From the NCBI GenBank assembly GCA_947846985.1, contig CANTUZ010000002.1, positions 157,973,389 through 158,037,388 of the forward strand: a stretch of DNA of 64,000 nt, read 5' to 3'. Positions 9,781-22,664 of this stretch are shown in pieces. The position numbers and the translations under genes are program-made. Under the pieces are notes generated by a model. The model was given only the letters and a program-made list of their open reading frames with translations. It was not told where the DNA came from and ran no database searches. This DNA comes from Fratercula arctica (lineage: Eukaryota > Chordata > Aves > Charadriiformes > Alcidae). Numbering within the stretch: position 1 is the first letter of the stretch; each line of letters begins with the position of its first letter.

Positions 9781-12183
9781 GGTGTTATTTTAATTGTAAT
9801 CTCTGGAAGAAGAAGAACAACAACAAAAAAGAGCAGCTACAAAAAACTCCATATTTTCTTTATAAATTCCAAAGTCCTACTTAAAAAAAAAAAACAAACA
9901 AAACAAAACAACAAACCTCCGTTGATAAAATCAGTATTTTTATAAATTAAGTAACCCCCACTGGAAACAAGTTTCTTTTTTAGTTAGTTTTCTATTTTCT
10001 ATTGCACAACTTTCTTATAAATATGTTTGACAAAAATAAACTGCACAGGGTTTCTTTTCAAAGGCAGAACAAGGTTTAGTGCTCATAGTTCTGTTGAGAG
10101 CTAAAAAGTAATGTTCTCTTTAGATCTAGAAGTAATGTCTTATGCTTGCAGTGATAAAAAATAAATGTATTCCTGAAGTGGAGATGTAGGGTTTGAAGGG
10201 TGGGAGAGGAATACTGTGAGGACATTATTTATGTGTAAATGTTACATTATAATAAAAATTATAAATATAAATATATATATACATTTCAACAAAGTTGCAG
10301 GATACAGTTTAAGGAAATATAACCTAAATATATGAAAAGAGGCCACACACTGTTTTTCTTTCCCAATGAAGGAGTGTCCCAGGCTCATTTTTGCCAAGCA
10401 GGCAATTTGATCCCAAATGTTCTTCTGTTTCTTACAGGGCAAAGGTCTAACCCCTGAGTCCTTGTTATCTGCTGAGCTCTTATGAGTTAGCAAATTCCTT
10501 TAAGCAGGTCTTTGACTCCGCTCCAGGAAAATTCCCCACAGACCCCAATAGGGGTGTTTCTAACTAATCTCTTAAAAAATAGCTAAGAACAAACTCTGTG
10601 ATGTTAAAGCACAACAGAGTTCTCTTTCATCAGTAGAGTGCCTTCAAACTGTCCCCCTAGTCTCATGATGATGAACCTTTGAATGTCATAAAATGACACT
10701 TAAAGCCCAAATATTTTGAGGCTTAATAATGAAATTATTTGTGGTATGAACACTTCCTTGAGTCTCTGCTCTTCTTTATTGTTTATTCTCTCTTTTCTAA
10801 TGGCATGTCTTTTTTCCTTGTGTACATAGGTATTGCAAGCTTAGTTTGGATACTGTAAGCAAACGTAACCTTCATGCAGTAAGTTCCTCTGTGATTTTCG
10901 TAACTTTGCAGTAGGCTGTATTTGTGTTTTTTAGTACTATAAAAAATGTTTAAAATCAAAAATTGCCTCAATAGATCTCTGCTCCATTGTGCTCAGTGAA
11001 TGCAGAAGCATTTTTTTAATGCAGCATATGCATAAAATGGATAATATGTTACAGTTGCTAATGATTTCATATACATACGCATGAATGTACGTGAATAATA
11101 TCGGATCTTATCCATATGGCAGTGCTCATCTAATGAAAATCTAAATGTTTTATTAGAAAAAATAAATTTTTCTACAAAAATTTCCTAGCCTTTTGGCAAT
11201 TTACTCTTGAAAGCAATTTTCACTAGAAGTATTTGACTTTAAAGTTTACAGCTTCTTTAATCAACTAAGAATATTTTGCGGACTTCACTATCATCTTTTT
11301 TATTAAATCTACAGCATCATATTATTTAAAGAAATGGCATTTAGTTCAAGGAAAGGTTAATGTCACATCCAGTCTAAACCTTCCTCCTTGGGCTGTCTCC
11401 AGTTTCCCAGCATTATCGTGTATTGTCAAGCTCTTGTTTATTAAGAGCACAGAGAAGAAACCACTGTTGCAGGTACTTTACGAACACAGATAAAAAGGTG
11501 CTAAAAACCAGGTATCTTTATTTAGCGGTATCTTTTCGGTGGTCCTTAGCAGAGTACTGAGTCAGTATGCATCAATATTTCCCATTCCCAGGAACTTTTA
11601 TCCCTTTTCATCATGATTAAGGGATATTAACATAATATGAGGGAAGTTCTAAACTGTTATTGTTACTTTTGTTCATGAGTTACACCACAGCCTTCGCTAT
11701 AAATGTGGTAGCTCTTATTCACTTTCTAGCGATCAGTGCACCTCCTTCCAGTAAGGGTAAATTTATGTATTTATTTTTTTTAAATAAGATGAGACAGAAC
11801 ATGCAATCGATTTAAGCTTCACACAAGCCTCTGGTGTGTGTGTGTATCTGTCTGCGTATCATCATGATCTGGAGCCAAACCTTCTACTAATATATCTGGA
11901 TCTGGTTGCTGAAATTTATAAGCATCTGATGTGGTTGAAATTAAGCATTAGACAGTCAGTGATCACTTAAGTTGTACTCTCCCGTCTGATCAGTCAATGC
12001 CTGGCAAAGAACACAGAGGAAAAACAACGTATTGCATTTGGCCACAGGCTGTAACAGACTCTATATGTAAATAACTAAAGTGTGCGTGGAGGCTCACAGG
12101 CTGTATCTGGAAGTGGTATCTGGGAAGTTTGCAATCTGTCCCTGGCAGCCCAAAGTCCAACTTTAAGAACAAATACAACAAGA
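9781..12183. other. Unique AT-rich sequence, no gene seen
   Basis: Contains A-rich and CAAAA-type low-complexity tracts at 9880-9915, TA-rich sequence near 10245-10285 and a short GT run at 11833-11845. No exon or transposon is recognised. Confidence 0.5.
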
Positions 12184-12657
12184 ATATAGAATCATAGAAT
12201 CATAGAACCATAGGGTTGGAAGGGACCTCTGGAGATCATCTAGTCCAACCCCCCTGCCAGAGCAGGGTCACCCAGAGCAGGTTACCCAGGAACACGTCCA
12301 GGCGGGTTTTGAATGTCTCCAGAGATGGAGACTCCACCACCTCTCTGGGCAGCCTGTGCCAGTGCTCTGCCACCCTCAGGGTAAAGAAGTTCCTCCTCAT
12401 GTTTAGGTGGAACTTCTTATGCTCAAGTTTGTGCCCATTGCCTCTTGTCCTGTCCCCGGGCACTACTGAAAAGAGCCTGGTCCCATCCTCCTGACACCCA
12501 CCCATTAAGTATTTATAAGTGTTGATAAGGTCCCCCCTCAGCCATCTTTTTTCCAGACTGAAGAGACCCAAATCCCTCAGCCTTTCCTCATAAGAGAGGT
12601 GTTCCAGTCCCCTAATCATCTTGGTAGCCCTTTGCTGCACCCTTTCCAGCAGTTCCC
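12184..12657 (-). mobile_element. CR1 LINE 3' end, minus strand
   Basis: The plus strand begins with two and a half copies of the CR1 tail unit ATAGAATC, followed by GGTTGGAAGGGACC and CATCTAGTCCAACCCCCCTG. The body extends through the C-terminal ORF2 region to about 12657, where it stops abruptly (5' truncation). It belongs to a different CR1 subgroup from the copy at 5608, judging by the GGAACTTCTTATGCTCAAG stretch. Confidence 0.95.
12236..12640 (-). pseudogene. CR1 ORF2 C-terminal fragment
   Basis: An open frame of 134 codons encodes the tail of CR1 ORF2: the conserved [19 protein letters not shown] block at the N-terminal side, then [21 protein letters not shown] and [15 protein letters not shown]. 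No catalytic part is present. The frame has no internal stop over this length, so the copy is fairly young compared with the scraps elsewhere in the window. It starts inside the domain and is not a gene. Confidence 0.9.
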
Positions 12658-14049
12658 TGTGTATTATATATAATAATTATTCTGACTACTTGGGAGCATG
12701 AACTGTAGGTATCAAGGTATGATTTCATTTGGTTACACAAGCATTTCAAGAATAATTTTCCCAAGATGTTATTATTCCTGACTCACAGCTGGGGCAAAGC
12801 AGGACAATTCCATGAAATCTCTTTTCCTGTGGAATTCTGAGCCCCTCCATCCGGTGATGTGGAATACCATGAACATGGAGTTTTGAAAAAAACCCAACCA
12901 ACCACCCAACAAAACGCATTCATATTCATATTGTGTGTGGCTGCTGAATCCATTACTTCACCCAGGCTGTCTGCTGGTGGGTGACGTGGCTGTAATGTCT
13001 AAGATTTAATGAGTAATTTCCTTGATTATAATATTTTCCTGAACAATGCTATTTCTTGACAGAGACTGCACAGTGTGTGCCAGAATAAGGCATCTTTTAC
13101 TTGGTTTTTACTTTAAGAGTACTGGAAGCCCTTTACTTTGATTGATGCTGATGAGCTACCGCATGAACAATAGCCCTGAACAGGACTTTGAGACCTCAGA
13201 AAATAATGTTTTGTCACATCTTTGAGGACATTTTGTTTGTAAAAAAAAAAAAAAAACAAAACAAAACAAAACCAAAAACCCAAAACAAAGCCAAGCCCCT
13301 CTCCTCCACAAGAACAAAGAAATATGACCTGCTATTATGGTGTTCTGGTAGACTAGCAGGTATCAGGAAAACTTGTTAATTAATTTGTGATAATCAGACT
13401 GACCCTCCCCTCTAGTGTCATTCCTGTGCTATTTTAGGGGTTAGTAGCTGCATACTCATTCTGCAAACGATCTTTTTTACAGCGGCAAACAGCTGATTTA
13501 TCTTCCTTTTATTTTAAGGGCTGCCGTAGATTTGAAGGCTGATTTATTTTGTCTGTATTAATATGGGCAACATCACTCGGTCTAATGATTAAGTATTCAT
13601 GTCTGGATATAAATTACTTTCTTTGGTTTAGATAATAACAGATTATTTTTCACCCCTGCTATATGTGAATTATGAAAGATAGTTATTTCTTTAATCTCCA
13701 GCATATCTTACTATGAAAGGGTTTATGCATTTAATTCTTCTGGTTCAGGGAAGAAGTGATCTTTTAAGACAAACTAGGATGAATGTGTAGCTGCTGTCAG
13801 AAATCCTTTTCCTTTTTAAACATACTTTAGAAGAAAGAGAAAAATGACACACAGACAGAACATTCCTTTTACCTTGTTTTCTTAAAAGTTAATTTCAAGT
13901 GGATACACAAAAACGTTTGGAAGCCATTGAAAACACCAGAATATCTATTTGCTCAGCCAGGATATTTCATTCTGCTGTGTTCAGTACCCAACCCTTCAGC
14001 AAGCAGATGAATCTTCCCTCCCCTGAGCTGTCTGGCGAGTTAGCCTTGT
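12658..14049. other. Unique sequence, no gene seen
   Basis: Includes short C/A-rich tracts at 12888-12916 and 13240-13290 (an A-run followed by CAAAA units). No exon is recognised. Confidence 0.5.
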
Positions 14050-14190
14050 TGACGGGCTCTGAATTAGACTTCAGAAAGATGGGAGTTCAATCCTGCGTTG
14101 AACTATGTGAAAACTCTGTAGCTTTGAACACATCTTGTAGCCTCTATAGACAGTTCTTATATATAGAAATTAGGGTAACAACTCTGCCCT
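14050..14190 (+). mobile_element. Possible MIR-type SINE relic
   Basis: Order and spacing resemble MIR: AGATGGGAGTTCAATCCTG near 14078, a TGTG-A-CTCTGTAGCTTTGAACA stretch, then CCTCTATAGACAG and an AT-rich end. Identity is low, so ancient chance similarity is possible. Confidence 0.33.
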
Positions 14191-16029
14191 GTCATGTGGA
14201 GAACTTTTCTACTGCTCTTTTTAAGATGAGGAGAATTGTACCTAGTAACCAGGCTGACTTGATCTCCTTTGATTGTAAGGGAAACCAGGAGTGACTCCAG
14301 TATAGATATTTCTGCTGTAGGCAAGTATGTTTAATCAGGTGAATTTTACCCACAGTTAAGGTCTGGACGGATGGCTGGATGCTGTCAGACAGTTCAATAC
14401 ATTGCTTTTAAAAACTGATTTTCTTCAGTAAGTGCTGATGAAATCTGTTCTTTCTACTTTGATTCTCTTTATAACGTATCTCCTCATAAAGGCAGGAAGA
14501 ACTACCAGCCTTTTGCTTACCTGAGAATTTGCATGTGTTCAGTCACATAGCATAAGGAACTTTTCCACTCCAGCGTAGTATGTGCTATTGCACACTGATG
14601 TGTTTACCTGATCAATGTATGTTTGGCCAAGTATCTTCCTCCATCTTACTGGCACTTAAGGCAATGAAGATGACACTATCCACACATTTTAAAAGTAAAA
14701 TAGAGTATCAGCGATCTTTGCGCAGGCAACAACACCCACCCTAAATTCATTGCTTTCGCTTCAAATTAGGACTTTTTCCCTTGGGCACCATGATGTAGCT
14801 AATCTTAATATGGCCTACTGGTTCTCAAATTGAAAAAAGGTCATTATGGAGTGCAAACGCCGTTGGTAACATACTGCTATATTAAACATCCAGATGTCAG
14901 CTTTGGCAGAGGAAGCCATCAACAGTTCATGACATTGTAAAAACATTTTTCTTGCTGATCCATTTGCAATGAAGTATTACGTTGCCCTCTTGACAGGTAA
15001 TGCAATATTATGTTAAATATAAATAAATCAAACATACAGATGTACTTGCTTGAATTACGATGGCCACTAATGACATTTTGGGAAGAAAAAGCAAATGTGA
15101 AGTCTGACTAATGTCTCTGGTTACTCCTGCCTGACATTTCTGAGGTACTGTGAAGACTGCAGTAGCTCCGTTCAAGGGAGCAAATGTTTGTGCTTGTTGG
15201 GTAACCCAGCTGGAGACACCCTCCTACACATTTGTTCTTCCTTTTTAAGAAGACTAAGGGGAGATCTGTTATGGCAAGACCCTCCTCCGACAATGAAATT
15301 CAGTGTTTGTCCAGGGTGGGAGGGGAGTGGACCATCCAGATTCTCTGATTCTGAATGTACAGCGGCCCACCCACCCAAACTCAGCTTGGTGCTCTGGCAC
15401 GATTATCTCTCCCAGGCAAGTTAGTAGTGATGCTGCTCTAAACCTTATCTGCCACAATTCATTCCAAATTGATTTTTCTCTGCCAGTGGAAAGGAGAGGA
15501 TACACTAGATAAACAGATCTATCTTTAAGCAAATGTAACCTTCTAAGAGGAACTTCTTAACAGATAACCAGCATTTTTCTCATGCTATTTGCTTTTAGAT
15601 GGATACCCATAATTAGAATGGAGAGATCTTTTTCATGGCTAATCCATTCCATAAGAAATGAAAAAGTGCAGTTAAAAAATGATTAATATTTCTTGGGAAC
15701 AGACTAAAAAGGGCTTTGAGCTGTAATATTTAAACTTGGTGATTCATGATAGCAGAATACTTAAACTGCATGAAATGTACTCATCTTTTGAACTTGTTTT
15801 GCTAGCATCTCAAATGATGGATTCAAACATCTTCATAATCCACTAGTTTATTATAATCTCTTCTCAGTGTTTTGGAAGTACTATTATCTCATTGCCTTAT
15901 TTATTATTATGTGTAATTTATTAAAAGTAGGATGTTCTGTTGACCTTAAGCTCTGAAAAAAGTAATATATGAGAGTGAAAAAGCAATAGTTGGAATTAAT
16001 TATAGACGTAGACATGATGGAGGACTCTC
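14191..16029. other. Unique sequence, no gene seen
   Basis: Several short overlapping open frames at 15108-15532 on both strands show no recognisable protein features. No transposon is recognised. Confidence 0.45.
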
Positions 16030-16105
16030 TGCCAGTGTACGTTGGCATAGTCCCATTGAAGTCAATAGAGTAAGACCAATTTACGTCAGCAGAGGAGTAG
16101 ATTTA
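16030..16105. mobile_element. Possible amniote palindromic repeat relic
   Basis: Contains the near-palindrome CCCATTGAAGTCAATAG at about 16051-16067, followed by GACCAATTTACGTCAGC. Such sequence is typical of old interspersed repeats found in reptiles and birds (MITE-like or CR1/L3-tail elements). Recognition is by motif only. Confidence 0.3.
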
Positions 16106-16564
16106 ACAGGCATTGGTAGAAGATGTACTGGGATTTTCACAAATGTGAAGAGAGAGACAGAGCACTGAAAACAGAGGGCTGCTTGTTATTGTATTTGTTG
16201 GGATGTGATTAACCTCCACACCTGTTTGTGCAAGCACCGCAAAAGTAACTATTTTTTTTAATGTGCAGGAAAGGTGCAAAATTGCAAGGGTATCAGCTGA
16301 GGGACTTTGCATGAATACAAAGCTTGTTGAAACCCAATCATGGTATCTCATAAAATGGTAAAGCTCTTCTTTTTGAACATCAAAGAAGTACATCAAAGTG
16401 TACCTCCCGATGCCATGGAAGCTAGTTAAATAGATTCAACAGTTATCCTGTAACAAGCTTTGAAAAAGTATCTATGCATAAATGAGACAGAATATTTTGA
16501 ATCATGGGAAGCTTTCTTAAACTATGTGGAGTGAACAAATAGTAGGTCTTGTTCTTACCTCCCT

Positions 16565-16635
16565 TTCATTTTACTTCGGTGTACTTCCACTGACTTCAGT
16601 GGCAATGTGCTGGATTTACACCATGTAAGGGTAGC
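16565..16635. mobile_element. Possible amniote palindromic repeat relic
   Basis: Holds TTCCACTGACTTCAGTGG near 16585-16602 followed by GCTGGATTTACACCATG. It resembles the inverted complement of the relic 500 bases upstream. The two may be one old element split by sequence decay or two separate copies. Confidence 0.3.
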
Positions 16636-18410
16636 TCAAAACAGGCGTTTTAAGGGTAAAGTGACGGAGAGATTATTTCTGATAAATTGCAGGAGAGCAG
16701 CAGGGAATAATCAGATAAAGTCTTTCAAATATTAGTAGAAAAACAGGGCTGATTTTGGTTCCACTCTGTGAGTCAGAGTGCCTTTTCCTTATGCTTTACA
16801 ATTTGACTACAAGGAAACCTACATAGCGTGGAGTTTTTGGTGAAGAGACTATTTTTGTATGGCAATGATTCATGCCTCCTGTTTCATACAAAGTGTTATT
16901 TTGTGCCATGCAAGGGGCTCAGGGTGGCAGTCTGGGTGCCAAAACTACCTATAGAAAACAGAGGCCTCCTATCTAGCAGCAGAAGAACTTGTCCTACAGC
17001 CAAACTTCAGACTCCTTTGCTGGAAAGAAAAAGCACTGTACATTAAAAATGAACTTTGAAAATTAGCTGTTCTTATTTGTTTTGTTATTCTTTTCCTTCA
17101 AGCATGAGTAACAGTGGCATACATCCAAAGATTTAATTTGCAGTTAGAGGAATCTCTCTACTCTCTTTCCTCCTGTAGCCATGTGAACAACGAACTAGAG
17201 ACGATAGCTGGAGTGATTGAACTGGTCCTCTGGTGTTCCAGGCAGTTGCACAGAACCACCTTAGCTATTTCGGAAGTGGGGGTTCAATGGGATATAGTTA
17301 TGTTGAGGGTGAGGATGCTGCTATGTTTGTCAAGGGAATAGGAAGGGCAGAGACGAGTGTGAGAAGGGTGGGGCAGAGCACCCATGGGGAGACCACAGAG
17401 GGACAGGTGAGGTCCCTGCTGTTCCATTCCTCTGGAAGCAACAAGCCAGACTTGACATGCAAGAAAGAGGTAGGCAATCTAAAGCTCATGATGCATCCAT
17501 ATAATTTCCTCCTTTTCAGCATGTAAAGACTAATATCCCTCTTGCTTATCAAGGTCTCCATTAGGCAGAAATCCATGGTGTGTAGCTGTGCAATCATCAG
17601 AAGAGTTTGCTTCCTTAGCTTGTTTGATTCTTCACCATGCATTGCCAAAAAAATTAGTATGATCCCACAAACAGAGGTCTCTGAGTTTTAGTAAGGAGAA
17701 CTTAGACTCTGGAATAATTGACCATGTGTTATACACAGATGGGACCAGATAGGGAAAGAGTAAAAAAGGGAATGTCTCTTTATGGGTGCATGTAGATGTT
17801 CATGAAAAGATACTTCATTAGCCTTGATAAACAGCTCAGATTCCCAGATTTCAGTTAGTTGAAGACAGAACCCTGTTAGTTTACATTCATAAGAGTGGCG
17901 ATATGTACAGCCTTTCTGCCATTTTGCATTTTTCTGACGTACCACAGCAATATATCATCAAAATACCATTGCTCTGATAATGTATTGCTGTGTTATGCTG
18001 CTAAAGTGACTTTGCTTGATGACGCACTCAAGTAATACATCTTTAGACAGATGAACTGTAACAGCAGTGGCCTCTCTGTCAGTCACATGCAAGGGAGTAT
18101 GGGGAAATAAAAGATGTAATGTCAGGGGCTAGGGAGAAACGTGAGCCAAAGCATGTGCCAGGCTTTGTGGAACATAAAGCACGCTTACCAGGAAATACAT
18201 AGGAAGTCACTTAAAGGACAAATTAAATGGGCTTGTCATGGGGCCTCAGAAAGCATGTGGGTACTGCTTATCTCTGGTGCAGTAGCCTTAGCAAAGTCAA
18301 CAGCAAGAAGTACCATGAGGGAATTCAGAGTATATTAAAATGATGGCTGTGAAGAATATTCCATGGGAATGCAAAACATTGGATTCTCTTAAGACCAAGC
18401 TAATGCATTC
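16636..18410. other. Unique sequence, no gene seen
   Basis: Overlapping small frames at 17114-17648 on both strands lack any recognised domain. No repeat family is recognised. Confidence 0.45.
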
Positions 18411-18490
18411 AAGCTACAGCCCAGGAGACCCAGCTTCACATCTGGCTCAGATAAAATGAGTTTGGCATTGTAAACCAGTTTCTCCAGTGA
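18411..18490 (+). mobile_element. MIR-type SINE relic, internally deleted
   Basis: CCCAGGAGACCCAGCTTCA and CATCTGGCTCAG match the MIR central region. After a gap, TTGGCATTGTAAACCAGTTTCTCC resembles the later MIR part that precedes the TCTGTAAAATG block. About 30 expected bases are missing between them. Confidence 0.45.
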
Positions 18491-19753
18491 GTTTGTCTTC
18501 ATTGAACTGTTCTGCAGTAGAGTAGTTCAGGGCAATTAGAAAGTTGTGCTCAGGATCAAAGGGACTCCCTTCTGCTGAGTTTCCAAGTGTTAGCAGGGAT
18601 GTGTGGGAGAAACTTAGTAATCTTAGGGTCAGGGGGCTCCTGAAGAAAAACACACACAAAAAATGTTACAGCAAGGCAAACTGAGATGCTTCCTTCTCCC
18701 TTTACTGAAAGTAAACAAAACAAAATTCAGGGAGAGGGGGCATGCAATTCAATCCAAAGGCATATCCTTTTTTAAAAATTGCTCAAAGACTAATGTCTTT
18801 CATTGAAAACTGGATAATTCACCATTGAAATTCATTGCTATAGGAAGGTGGTGTGTCAATATCCCTGGGTAGCTTTGTAGACTTAAGAATAGAGCTGGAT
18901 CATGCCATAAACACAAATAACAGTCATATTGCAACAGCAAGAGTATAACTATGAGAACTATTCAATACTATTTTTAAGGTATAGTGTGACCCGCTGAGGT
19001 CAGACAAAATTGTCCTGTAACATATCACACCACACAATCAAATTCATGGTAATAATTTTGCACTCTTTTCTGAAGCAGCTGCACTGACAACTGTTAGAGA
19101 CAGGGCCTTGCTCCAGCGAGTCCATTGATCTGTTCCTAGGTGACAATTTCTTTGTGTCTACAGATAAATCGAGGGAAGCTGCAAAAGATGCCTGAAGTGC
19201 AAACTGAGCAATGCTGAGCTTAAAGAATCAGGGTTTCACTATCTGTTTTCTCTCCACGTATAATAAACTGAGGTAACATGACTAATAAATAATAAATTAA
19301 TAATTCTTAGGTCTTATGTAGCACCTCTTATCAGAGCAGCTTTGAACACACTGAAGGGAATACATAAATTAATTCTTGTAGTATGCCATTGGGACAGATA
19401 CGTTTGACTGTACACATTTCACAGCTTGCTTAATTATATTGTGCTTTTCCAATTAGCATAGTCCATAGTGTCCACAATCATAGAGCACTCCCCTGCAGTT
19501 CTAGATGCCCTGTAAGCTCTGTGGTCCCCGCAAGCTGAGTGTACAGTGTATAAGGCAAATGACAAGAACTGTGCGCAGGCAGGTGGGAAGAGCAATAAGC
19601 AATAGGCGATGGGCAGGGATTTCTGCACTTGAATTGCCCAGCTAATTCCAAGTTTTCTGTGGGCATGCAGAACTTAGAGTTTCCATCAGCACTCAACAAC
19701 ATAATTATGGAGCTGGAAAGTCAAAAGTATTTTTATTTCCATTGGGAATTACT
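18491..19753. other. Unique sequence, no gene seen
   Basis: No transposon or exon recognised. Small frames at 19434-19702 look like chance. Confidence 0.45.
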
Positions 19754-19756
19754 ATT

Positions 19757-19799
<43 letters not shown>

Positions 19800-19803
19800 T
19801 TTT
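19754..19803 (+). repeat. (ATTT)n microsatellite
   Basis: About twelve uninterrupted tetramers of TTTA. It gives a run of Leu-Phe-Ile-Tyr in one frame and accounts for the odd open frame at 19629-19820. Confidence 0.95.
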
Positions 19804-22415
19804 CCCCCACAAACCCCTGAAGTAAGGGAATGATTTTCATTCAAAAGGAAGTTGAAGAAACTCCTGGAGAAGACAACTCATTCCTTGCACCTTCTCTTTT
19901 GATGGGCCATGACCTTAAGTGACGTATATCTGCCATTATGTATCATGGTTACAAAACTCTTGCTGTACAACTTTCCATCTTTAAAACCACAAACAAGCGA
20001 ATAATTGGGGTTGCGGGAGATGTAACCTATCTAGTGATCTCTCCAGCTGACACTAATGAGTCCATGGGGAACATGTACAACTCCACAAACAGCTACATAT
20101 TTGTTGCAAATCTTTCTCTCCAGCTCAACCCCCCCAAATTTATTTTCAAGACATTTTATAAAAGTTTTTCCTGAAAAGGCAACTTTCCATCATGCACACA
20201 TTGAGTTATTCACGGATCATACCCTTTTTCCTGCTTTTGAAAGTGCGTAAAAGGCTGTAGTGGAGCGTAGGGTGCCGAGCACTTGAAAATCTAGCCCCAA
20301 CTATTTTGCTGTAGGTCACATAACAAGACTCTGTCACTTGCTGTAACTTTGAGACAAAAGGTAAATGAACAGAGACAGTTCATTGCTTATGTTTCAAAAA
20401 GCTGGGAAAGAGCAAACTCCACAGCACAACAGGGCACATTTGGAAAGACAAGTAACAGGGGACATTCATTTCTAAATCTTCACTTACGGTTATAACTTTT
20501 CATAGTCTATGTCATGTAGAAAATGTTAACGAGAAGTTCAGTGAGTTCAGTGAAGCAAGTTATAGAGATTCTTTAAAAATATTTTCTATTTCTATGGACA
20601 GTAAAAAGACAGAGGCTAGAAAGCTTTGCAATATTAAAGCCCCTGTCTCCAGCCCCATTCCCGCATTTCAGGATAAAAAGCAGCCTGCAATCTTGTAGAG
20701 GTATTTTAGTGTTTTCTTTCTTTGCTGGAATTCATTAATTCTTTCCTTTGTACCAGGCTTATAGGAATTTCCCCCCATTTTTCACATGAGGTAGTTTCCA
20801 TGATGGCCATAAAGCTAGAATTATTTTTGCTAGTGAATTATTTGCAAAATACAAATACAGGCGGAAAAATAAACACCAATGGCTATGTCTTAAAAGCCAC
20901 TTCAATAGCCCAGGAATCAAGAACATGCATAACCATGGCCTAATCTCTTTTCAGGGAAGAATTTAAGTGAGTACATAACTTTTCTCATCTGTCTAAATGC
21001 TTTTTTTACTGAATCAGACAAAGGTCACCCAGAGAGGATTAAACTGCTATTTACATAGTGTAAAATGAGGCAGTTTATACTTAGGTCAAACTCTCAGAGC
21101 ATAGTGTTCAGTAATTCTCCACTCCTCAAAATGTAAAGTGGGTATAATTAAGGAGGTAAGTAAAATCTACTCAGTTTCTTCATCCACTTGCACATGAATA
21201 AATGAAAACGGAAATAAATCTGAAACAGAATGGTATTTATATCAAATAAATAAATCCATTTTTATAATACTGAATCTCAGCTGTATACTGCCTCCATATT
21301 TTCTGTCTTATAAAGCATAAAATTATTGAAAACCTGTATTTTTATTCATTTGTAATGCTGCAGGTAGGGTGGTATTTGTCTTCTGTATTATTAATATATT
21401 GAATAATTTGCGCACACACAAGTACCTATAATCATTTGAGATGCTCTGAGGTACCCTCCTTCTGCCAGTCCAGAAGAGCAAAGGGCTTCCATTGGTCCCA
21501 TAGGCTACCCACCAACCTCCTGTGCTTCTCTTGTACCCCCCAAGGTATTTGACATGGTGCTAGATGTCAAGAGGCTTAAAAGTCAATGAGGTAGGCATAT
21601 AGCCAAAAAACCCCCACCTAGGTTGTCTCTGAAGTCAGAGGTAAAAGTCAGCTCTTCTGGAAGCTGATTTATCTCACCCTGGGGGCCTATTTTAGGACAG
21701 AATGAATTGCCCTCTGGAAGCATTTGTCTTTGAGCACAAAAGGCTATGTGAAACACAGAATATTTGTCCACTGTTTTGATATGGAAATAGTTTTCTTCCC
21801 TTACAACTAGTTCTAAAGGAAAACAAGTTTATTTTAACTGTGAGCATCACAACCTTAGCACATTATTACTGTTTGCTATGTTCGGATTCTCACATCACAC
21901 CCTCACTGCTATACTGTCTATATACTTTATGGGAACTACGTGGCACCTTTATCTCTGGGGTGGATCTTTCAGCTCTCCGTAAAATTTGTAGTGCACAAAT
22001 TAGGTGGGAGAGAAAAATCAGATTTTATCTAACTCACCACATTCAAGGTGTTGCATTGGTGTCTGACTATCTTGTCCAAGTAAATATGATGGCAAAGGGC
22101 TATGATGAAGGTGCTGCCTCTCTTCCTGTCTATTCACGTCAAAAATTGCTTGGGATGGGATGCTCTGGTGGAGCTGGTGAAGCAAAGGGTAAGTAAATGG
22201 AAAAGACTAATGACATGCTCAAAGCATGTTTTTTCAGATGTTGCGTTATTTCTTTTGAAAATTATTTCTTTATAAAAAACCAGTTATGTTATAAAGCAGA
22301 GGAGTCTTGTAATGTTACTAAAGAAATCCAAGCCAATGAACTCTGTCAAATGCATCCAGGAGGAAGTGAACAGTTACCATGAACTTAGACAACATAGATG
22401 GAAAAAATTGCAGGA
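19804..22415. other. Unique sequence, no gene seen
   Basis: A non-ATG frame of 118 codons at 21840-22196 has no recognised features. The stretch near 20275-20300 (GTGCCGAGCACTTGAAAATC) resembles tails of old amniote repeats but is too short to call. Confidence 0.4.
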
Positions 22416-22664
22416 GAAAAAAGAAAAGAAAAGAAAAGAAAAGAAAAGAAAAGAAAAGAAAAGAAAAGAAAAGAAAAGAAAAGAAAAGAAAAGAAAAGAA
22501 AAGAAAAGAAAAGAAAAGAAAAGAAAAAAAAAAAAAAGAAAAGAAAAGAAAGAAAAGAAAAGAAAAGAAAAGAAAAGAAAAGAAAAGAAAAGAAAAGAAA
22601 AGAAAAGAAAAGAAAAGAAAAGAAAAGAAAAGAAAAGAAAAGAAAAGAAAAGAAAAGAAAAAAA
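22416..22664 (+). repeat. (AAAAG)n array, about 250 bp
   Basis: Nearly fifty pentamers of AAAAG on the plus strand are interrupted once by an A-run at about 22526-22537 with a phase shift soon after. The array has no stop codon in any forward frame, so it produces spurious Lys/Arg/Glu-rich frames of 96-186 codons forward, and Phe/Leu/Ser-rich frames on the other strand. None of these is a gene. Confidence 0.97.

Noticed and set aside
13899..14294. 131-codon frame
   Set aside because: Starts at a non-ATG codon, no domain, and overlaps a possible MIR relic.
20275..20300. Tail-like segment of an old amniote repeat
   Set aside because: Only about 25 bases of similarity, not enough to support an element.
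21840..22196. 118-codon frame
   Set aside because: Non-ATG start and no recognised motif; length is within chance for this much sequence.
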